From contig CM043954.1 in NCBI GenBank assembly GCA_014529385.2, positions 91,043,747 to 91,107,746 of the forward strand: a stretch of 64,000 nt of DNA, in the 5' to 3' direction. Origin of the DNA: Adiantum capillus-veneris. Taxonomy: Eukaryota > Streptophyta > Polypodiopsida > Polypodiales > Pteridaceae. The translations under genes and the position numbers were made by a program. Each line of letters starts with the position of its first letter. Within the stretch, counting starts at the first letter, position 1. The notes below the pieces were generated by a model that saw only the letters and a program-made list of their open reading frames with translations, ran no database searches and had not been told where the DNA came from. Shown in pieces: positions 57,813 to 64,000 of the stretch.

Positions 57813-60800
57813 GGATCATCTCGTGGAACGTGCAGGGACTAGGTGGGCCCTAGTTTCAGCCAACAGCAGGGCCGATTGCGTCAGGAGATTCAGCGTTGCC
57901 TTGTGGGAGGAGAGATTGATCTCCTTATGCTTCAGGAGCACCATCTGTCTGAGAGCGGCATTGGGCGATGTGGCCAGATTTTGCGTGGACGATATGATAC
58001 CTTTTGGTCAGCATCTTTTGGACCTGGAGGCATCCAGGGTGGGGTATGAATGACTATTGCGGACTCATTGCAGCAGGCCATTGTGGGCAGAGGGATTATT
58101 GTGCCAGGCAGGGCTAAGTGGATTACTATGCAGGTTCAGGGTGGCCTTGTGGGCTTCCTGAACATCTATGCGCCCAATGTGGCGAGTGCGCGTGCAGAGT
58201 TTTGGTCACAGATTGTTGAGTCTTTGCCACAGGCTGACCATTGGTGTGTAGAAGGGGACTTCAACATGTTGGAGGACCCTTTTGATAGGATTGGAGGCAG
58301 CCATGCTACTGTGCATGGAGTCAAGTTAGCAGCTTGGGAGAGGTTGTGTATGACTTTGAGGGTCTCGGATACATGGCAGCACTTTGGCTTTGTGAGGCCT
58401 CCAGAGAGTCTTGCCTTCTCTCAATCGGACAGCAGAGTGAGAGGAGTGAATCTATCGCGGATAGATCGCTTCTACACTAGTGACCACTTCAGTGGGCATC
58501 CTAGCATGGACATCCTTCTCCGACCATGCACCAGTGATCCTCATAGTGGCAGATAGGCAGAGGAGTGGGACCATGATGCTTCGCATCCCAGAGTGGGTCT
58601 TGTTGGACTGAGCACTTAGAGAGAGGGTAGAGGCTCTCTGGACAGAGGGCATGGACAGCCAGTCTCTGCCTGCAGACAGAGTGGCCTTAGGCCTAGCTCA
58701 GCTTAGCCACTTTTTTCTCCAAGAGTCTCTGGCTCGACGGGTTGCAGCGAGAGAGGAGGAGCAGCGTCTCAAACGAGGCATTGCTTCACTACAGAGGATG
58801 CAGGAGCAGCATCCAGACAGCCCATGGTTGGAGGAGCAGTATAGTAGGCTCGACAGGAGCTTGCTTGCATAGAGGAGAGGCGTCATGAGTTTGCCTTTCA
58901 CCGCCAGGCATCTCAGTGGACTCAGGTGGGTGATAGAGTGACTGGTGCTTTTTTTGAGACAGTGGGACCTCGGCACTCGCATGCCAAGGTCAATCAGTTA
59001 AGGAGACCCGATGGGTCAGTTGTTTGTGAGCCCGAGGATATGCGCGCAGACGCTACTTACTTTTACTGTGAGTTACTGTCGGCTGAGCCCCAGTCAGAGC
59101 GGCAGGATGCATGCAGAGAGCAGGTTTGGGCACAGATGCCTTGTCTTGTGACTGAGGAGATGCACCAGAGGCTAGAGATGCCTCTTCAACTTGAGGAGCT
59201 GCACATGGCTCTTAGGGCCCTTCCTCATGGTAGTTGTCCAAGTGAGGATGAGCTGACTCCCAGCTTCTTCTTGGAGTATTGGGACCTGCTTGGCCGAGAT
59301 CTTTGTAGTGACTTTCAGTACATTCTGCACACAGGAGTGATGCCGGATAGCATGAGTGAGGGACTGATTTACCTCATTCCAAAGGAGGGTGGCTCCTTGG
59401 ATGAGATTCGACAGTGGCGCCCCATCACCATCCTCAACTCAACCTACAAAATTCTTACCAAGGCTCTGAGTTTGAGGATTCAGCCACTTTTGGAGATCCT
59501 TATACATGGGACTCAGACAGGTTTTGTCAAGGAATGTAGTATCCTTGACCACATCTTCACTTTCTGGGAGGCTTCTGCCCTGGCACGGCTCCGTGGGGAG
59601 GACCTTGTGATTATTCTTCTCGATTTTGAGAAGGCATACGACAGAGTTGACTGGGACTTTCTAGAGGACACTCCACGCAGGATGGGCTTCTCAGATGCTT
59701 GGATCAGAGGGGTGTCAGCTTTGTACAGATAGGCTCACAGTCAGGTGATTTTGGCAGGAGGTAGAGGTGAGCGCTTCATGCTCACACGATCGGTAAGATA
59801 TGGTTGTCCTCTTGCCCCCTTTCTCTTTCTGTTCTATGCGAAGGCGATGAGCAGATTTTTGGTGTCACAGCAGGTTGGTCTGAGGGGCTTAGCACTCCCT
59901 ATACGGGGAGATGAGCTTCTGGACGCTGAGTTTGCCGACGACTCAGCCTTGTACTTAGAGGGCCAGGAGGACAATCTAAGCAGATGTGAGAAGGCTTTGG
60001 AGACCTTCTGCTGTGCATTGGGCGCACTGATCAACTCGAGAAAGACAGTGGCTTTCTCGGTTGGCAGTGCTCCTGTGTCAGATTGGATGCGAGGAGAGGG
60101 TTTCAGGTGGATTTCTCCAGGGACTGCAGTTCGATACTTGGGTTGTCAGGTTGGTTTGGACTTGTCCCCCGAGCAGCAGATTTCTCTTCTTCTCCTGTCC
60201 ATCAGGAGAAAGCTGTTACATTGGAGCTCAGCACGGCTTTCGCTGGGGCAGGTAGAGTAGTAGTTGCCAGCCGGGTGTTGTTGGCGACTATGTGGTACAT
60301 CACTTCTTGCTGGATCTTCTCGAGTTCTTGTATTAGCCAGGTAGAGAGGCTGATCAGGAACTTCCTTTGGTTAGGTCGTGACACTCAGATTGCCCGAGCC
60401 AAGGTGGCTTGGTCGGTCATCACACTTCCTTGTTCTCAGGGAGGGCTTGGGATCATTGATCCATCACAGTAGAGCAGAGCCCTTCTTGGGAAGTTCGTCG
60501 TCAGAGGACTTGTTCCAGGCGAGGAGCCCTAGAAGGAGTTCTTGCTATAGAGGCTTCGTGCTAGGGTGCCTCAGTACAGAGTTGCGCCGAGTTGGTTTGA
60601 GCAGGAGACTGGAGGACCGCTTCACTGTGAGTTTGCTTCGATCCTCGGAGCTCTTACGGCGTGGCCTAGAGCAGAGATAGCCGACATGCACGGAGGAGCG
60701 CCTACGGCAGCCCCTCATTTGGAACCTCATGGTCAACACTCATAGAGGCCACTTGGTTGGGATTCGGCCTCATGTTTCTTGGGGTCCCATGGCAGCAGGT

Positions 60801-62111
60801 CCAGCGCGCTCTCTAGGTGACTGGCTAGAGTTCACAGGTTTGTCAGAGGAGGTGCAGGGTTTCCAACTACTACAGAGCATGAGAGGGATGCAGAGCATGT
60901 GTCAGGACATCTCAGAGTCAGTTCCAACTGAGTGGCTCACGCCTCTAGAGCCAGTAGCACCTCGGTGGATGGGAGCCTTCACACAACTGGAGGTTCTCAT
61001 TTCAGTCAGGGCCTGCTCAGAGACTGTCCCAGCCATGTTCTTCGAGCTTCACGGTGGGGGACGATTACAACGAGTTGCAGTAGAGGCCCGGCAAGTCGCA
61101 GAGTGCTGTTTCCAGAGGATCCGAGTTGTGGGCATCTGTGGGAGGACTTGCGTCATAGACCCTGACCCAGCAGCTCTTGAGACACAAAACTGGAGGCTAT
61201 GGGCTTGGGAGTGTTGTCCACTGGCACGAGTACAGTGGGATCCTGGTGAGTGGCTATGGAGGAACCCCTTCTCTTCTGCAGACCGCCCAGGAGTCCCCTT
61301 CTTTCAGTACACTATTCGGCTTGGACGTCATATACTTGCAGCACAGAGAGAGGCCCACCCCGCTGCAGCACATCATTGACAAGAGGAGGGCCTCACAGTC
61401 GAGTTCTTGGCAGCCTTTTGGCAGAGGCTATGGGACTCTAGACAGCCAAGGCACGTCACTTTGTTTCAGTGGCTGGTTGCACACAGAGCCACAGCAGTAG
61501 GGAGCTGGCTTGTGCATAGTGGTCTCTCGGCCGCATGTGCAGCCTGTGACCAGTTGGTGGAGAGTCAAAGTCATTGTCTTTGGGATTGTCCCTCGGCCCA
61601 GCAGGTGTGGCTACGAGTTCTTCAGCTGTTACGTGCCCTCTCCACGGCTCGACAGTACACTTGGGGGGCAGCGGCTTGGTCCACCCTCACGGGCCCGACA
61701 CTTCAGTTTGAGCTATCTTCCACCAGCAGGATGATAGTGATGCAGGGGGGGCGACTTACACTCCAGCCTGCTACAGAGCTTACTCCACAAGAGTGGTGCA
61801 GTGAGAGAGAGGAGTGTTGGGAGCTCATCAGTGGCCTGACACTTTGGTTCATCTGGCGGGCCCGTTGTTTCCACATCTTTGAGGCTCGCCCTGTGCCACC
61901 AGCAGAGACTGTTCGTGACTTTTGGCTAGAGCTGATCCATACTCTCAGAGGACAGCTTGAGGGACTACAGGGTAGCTCCGACCACATGCGGGAGCGCCGC
62001 GAGGCTTTCCTTCGACTCTGGCTCCCTAGGCCTTTCTACACCATAGTCCAGGGGGTGCTTAGATGGCACTACTGTCCACCTGTGTGGCTCTTCCCTCCTC
62101 CCATCTCTTGA
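57809..62111 (+). pseudogene. L1 ORF2: endonuclease and reverse transcriptase
   Basis: The ATG at 57809 starts MRIISWNVQGLGGP, the canonical start of the apurinic-type endonuclease. After a frameshift near 57850 it continues with LLMLQEHHLSE, GFLNIYAPN, CVEGDFNMLEDPFDRIGG, SRIDRFY and SDHAP (58510). The RT domain has LIYLIPKEGG, QWRPITILNSTYKILTKAL, IILLDFEKAYDRVDW (59610-59660), VRYGCPLAPFLF and the catalytic FADD (59930-59945). The C-terminus has FQWLVAHRA, then CAACDQLVESQSHCLWDC, the zf-RVT domain. In-frame stops (near 58047, 58608, 58870, 59730, 60260 and 60470) and several frameshifts inactivate it, but nearly the whole protein of about 1430 codons can be read. Confidence 0.92.
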
Positions 62112-62269
62112 TTTAGCCTCATTGTATATATGCTATTTTTTCATTGGGAGAGTCTCCCCATCATGCTTGTTGTAGCCCTCTCTTGCAGAGGTGGATGTAG
62201 CCCTATGGGCAGTTTTCATTAACTAATAGAAGGATCTTTTTCTCGGAAAAATTTTTTTTACAAAGGAGA

Positions 62270-62283
62270 GGAGGGGTTTATAT
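62270..62283 (-). promoter_or_regulatory. TATA-like element in the LTR
   Basis: CCTATATAAACCCC on the minus strand, at a position that fits an LTR promoter. Activity is inferred only. Confidence 0.35.
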
Positions 62284-62522
62284 AGGAAATGGTGGGTAGA
62301 ATACAGTGTATATACTGGGGTGGGGGGGGGGGATGAAAAAGTACAAATATAGTCCCACTAAAAACCCACAAAAGTAGAGAGAGAGGGAGGGTGGTTGGGC
62401 TCACCTTCAATGCAAGCTAGAGAGAGAATGAGTGTAAAGTTGCAACTTTTGACTCATTCAAGAATTTTACTCTAAATTGAATTCTTCAATCAAAGAATTT
62501 TATTTTAATTTGAACTCTACTA

Positions 62523-62668
62523 AATTCCTATTGGATCCCGATTCTCTTCTCAATTCCTATTGGACCCCAATTCTCTTCTCAATTCTTATTGGACCCCAAT
62601 TTCTTCTCAATTCCTAGTGGACCCCAATTCTCTTCTCAATTCTTATTGGACCCCAATTTCTTCTCAAA
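62523..62668. repeat. 28/29-bp minisatellite, five units
   Basis: Units of the type AATTCCTATTGGACCCCAAT plus TCTCTTCTC repeat five times, alternating between 29-bp and 28-bp forms. Confidence 0.93.
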
Positions 62669-62953
62669 TCCTATCTCTTAACTTTATCTTCCAATCAAGT
62701 TAGTCCCTTTTTCTGTTAGTTCTCGATCTAGATCAGTTCCCACGCGGCTTTTGACGAAGAAGTATAAAAATAATCTTAATCTTTTTGGAAAAATATAGGG
62801 ATGACGTAATTTCTTATCCGGAATATTTGTCTTTTCATTCTGGAGTAAAGTCTTGTTTTCCGCATGACTTCTTTGTCGGTCTTGCTTTTTCTAAATTATT
62901 TTTTAGGCTGAAAAAGTTCTGAATGGCTCTAGAATTTAGGGAGGGACCTTACA

Positions 62954-62975
62954 AACTCCCCAACAAAAAGAAAGA
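62954..62975 (-). other. Polypurine tract region of the gypsy element
   Basis: The minus strand reads TTGTTGGGGAGTT just before the LTR start. It is preceded by a coding-like end (AGCTGAGGACAACTCTTTC) typical of the end of gypsy polyproteins. Confidence 0.5.
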
Positions 62976-63789
62976 GTTGTCCTCAGCTCGGGACATGCTT
63001 TAGAGAGTAGTCAGACTCGATCTTTGGTCAACTTATGATTGAAGATGGTCAGTAACTTTAGGGTATGTAGATTAAAGGACAGTGAAGTTGGTATGGACCT
63101 TGAATAGTACACTTCTCTTCCATTTTTAGTGCTGACTCAAAAGTCTTAATCATAAAGAAGTTTTAATGACTTGAGGTTACTTTAATTACTGAATGTGATC
63201 TTACTCAACTAGGTATTTTTCCTTTGGTGTGACTAGATTGTGTTTCTCTTGTGAGGTATGAAGATCATTTCTTCACTTCGTTCTCTATCTAGCCTCAATA
63301 CGCTTTTTAAAAATCTTACCATTCTTACCTAGACTTTAACTTTTTTTGTTTTGAGCGTTGACTCATTTCTCTATTGATATCATCCAACTGATACCATGTT
63401 CTTGACAGTTAAGTATTTCATATTGATCTTTCAATTGCAATATCTCCTCCCTTGTATACCCAATTTATTTCCTCCATCCTTATTTCTCTTATGGCTATAG
63501 CTTACTGCCTCATCTTTCACTTGGTAATCAGACATTTCACGTATAATAACAATTAGACTTGTAAAACACCATAGACGATTTGAATCTCAAAAGAATTGAC
63601 TGACTAGAGATGCTTGAATTCCATAAATATGATGATTGATTACATCCGCATAAAAATTACATCAAAAGTGTCACCGATATCTTGAAGAATAATTATAAGT
63701 TGTTCCGAAGAACCAACCAAAAATATGATCAAGGGTTTAGACAAAAGGGAGATATTGATTTGATTCCAAAAGATGAATTACATGAGTGA
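62976..63789. other. Sequence between gypsy integrase and its 3' end
   Basis: No clear coding frame. It is probably the degraded integrase C-terminus or an insertion in it. Confidence 0.3.
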
Positions 63790-64000
63790 AGATCGCGTAG
63801 CTCTTCTACCTATCACTAGCTCTCTTCAAGTTGTCTCTAATGACTAGAAGTTGATGATCCATCTCTTCCAGGGTAGACTTAGCGACAGGAACATGAACAG
63901 CTGGGTCGGCTAATCGAAGAGGGACTAAATATTCTTGACCATACAAGGCTTTAAAGGGTGACATTCTAAGGCTGCGATGGTGATAAGAGTTATAAGCAAA
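63790..64000 (-). pseudogene. Ty3-gypsy integrase fragment, runs off the window
   Basis: On the minus strand from the window edge: FAYNSYHHRSLRMSPFKALY, then GQEYLVPLRLADP, KSTLEEMDHQLLVIRDNLK and an in-frame stop after RASDR. This is the end of the integrase core and the start of its C-terminal region in Ty3-gypsy elements. The rest of pol would lie to the right of this window. With the LTR start at 62953 it marks the 3' part of one minus-strand element. Confidence 0.85.

Larger units (their letters stand above)
55540..62250 (+). mobile_element. L1-type LINE, nearly full length
   Basis: A GC-rich leader is followed by ORF1 (55987-57812), ORF2 (57809-62111) and a 3' untranslated region to about 62250. 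Domain order is ORF1 RNA-binding fold and CCHC knuckle, then endonuclease, RT and zinc-binding domain. That is the plant L1 layout. The A-rich tail is poor (GGAAAAATTTTTTTT at 62245) and the 5' end is uncertain. Base composition is distinctly more GC-rich than the surrounding DNA. Only a few stops and frameshifts are present, so it is younger than the other LINE pieces here. Confidence 0.9.
62251..62953 (-). repeat. Probable 3' LTR of a gypsy element, minus strand
   Basis: On the minus strand it starts TGTAAGGTCCCTCCC at 62953, directly after a purine tract. It contains the minisatellite at 62523-62668 and a TATA-like CCTATATAAACCCC (complement of 62270-62283). Its far end is lost against the L1 tail near 62250, so the LTR length is uncertain. 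Confidence 0.55.

Overview
This window looks like intergenic, transposon-packed nuclear DNA of a land plant with a large genome. A fern is my best guess. The reasons are: decayed plant-type Ty1-copia and Ty3-gypsy LTR elements, L1-type LINEs, a CACTA element with plant-type ends, hAT elements with a plant DUF659-type transposase, and long runs of PLS-class pentatricopeptide repeat (PPR) fragments. The PPR wording (VDMYAKCG, VLEELP, ITYACILKACG) resembles the large PPR families I know from ferns. The fern assignment is inference. I see no intact host gene; nearly every coding stretch is broken by stops or frameshifts.

Layout: 1-4668 is the 3' part of a multi-gene hAT transposon (copy A). A complete-ended CACTA element lies at 5514-7870 (3-bp duplication TCA). 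7871-11684 is poorly resolved DNA with two unrecognised broken reading frames and a stray hAT end. hAT copy B starts at 11685 and is interrupted at 16927 by a truncated copia element. It resumes at about 19386 and is cut off at about 19909 by gypsy sequence. The gypsy block at 19910-26120 has its gag-protease-RT half on the minus strand and its integrase half on the plus strand. A second copia fragment of the same family lies at 26150-27298 (minus). A structurally complete LTR element with only a gag-type frame occupies 27367-33086. LINE fragments and one tRNA-derived SINE fill 33523-38300. hAT copy C (38544-44796) has an exact 8-bp target duplication, CCTATGGC. PPR pseudogene arrays fill 44956-50720, a layered tandem repeat fills 53400-55200, a nearly full-length L1 lies at about 55540-62250, and the 3' end of another gypsy element (minus) closes the window.

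The most interesting item is the hAT family. Its three copies carry, besides the plus-strand transposase, two further genes on the minus strand in a constant order. One encodes a protein-kinase-like protein with an HSD catalytic loop and DWV in place of DFG; the other encodes a protein with a RING-like Cys/His cluster. No copy is complete, but their deletions differ, so together they outline a full element: left end, transposase, RING-like gene (reverse), kinase (reverse), long non-coding subterminal region, right end. The repeated layout suggests that the extra genes travel with the transposon.

Other points worth attention are the gag-only LTR element, the ATGA overlap between ORF1 and ORF2 of the L1, the roughly 32/158/316-bp hierarchy of the tandem array, and the decayed PPR arrays with recent local duplications.
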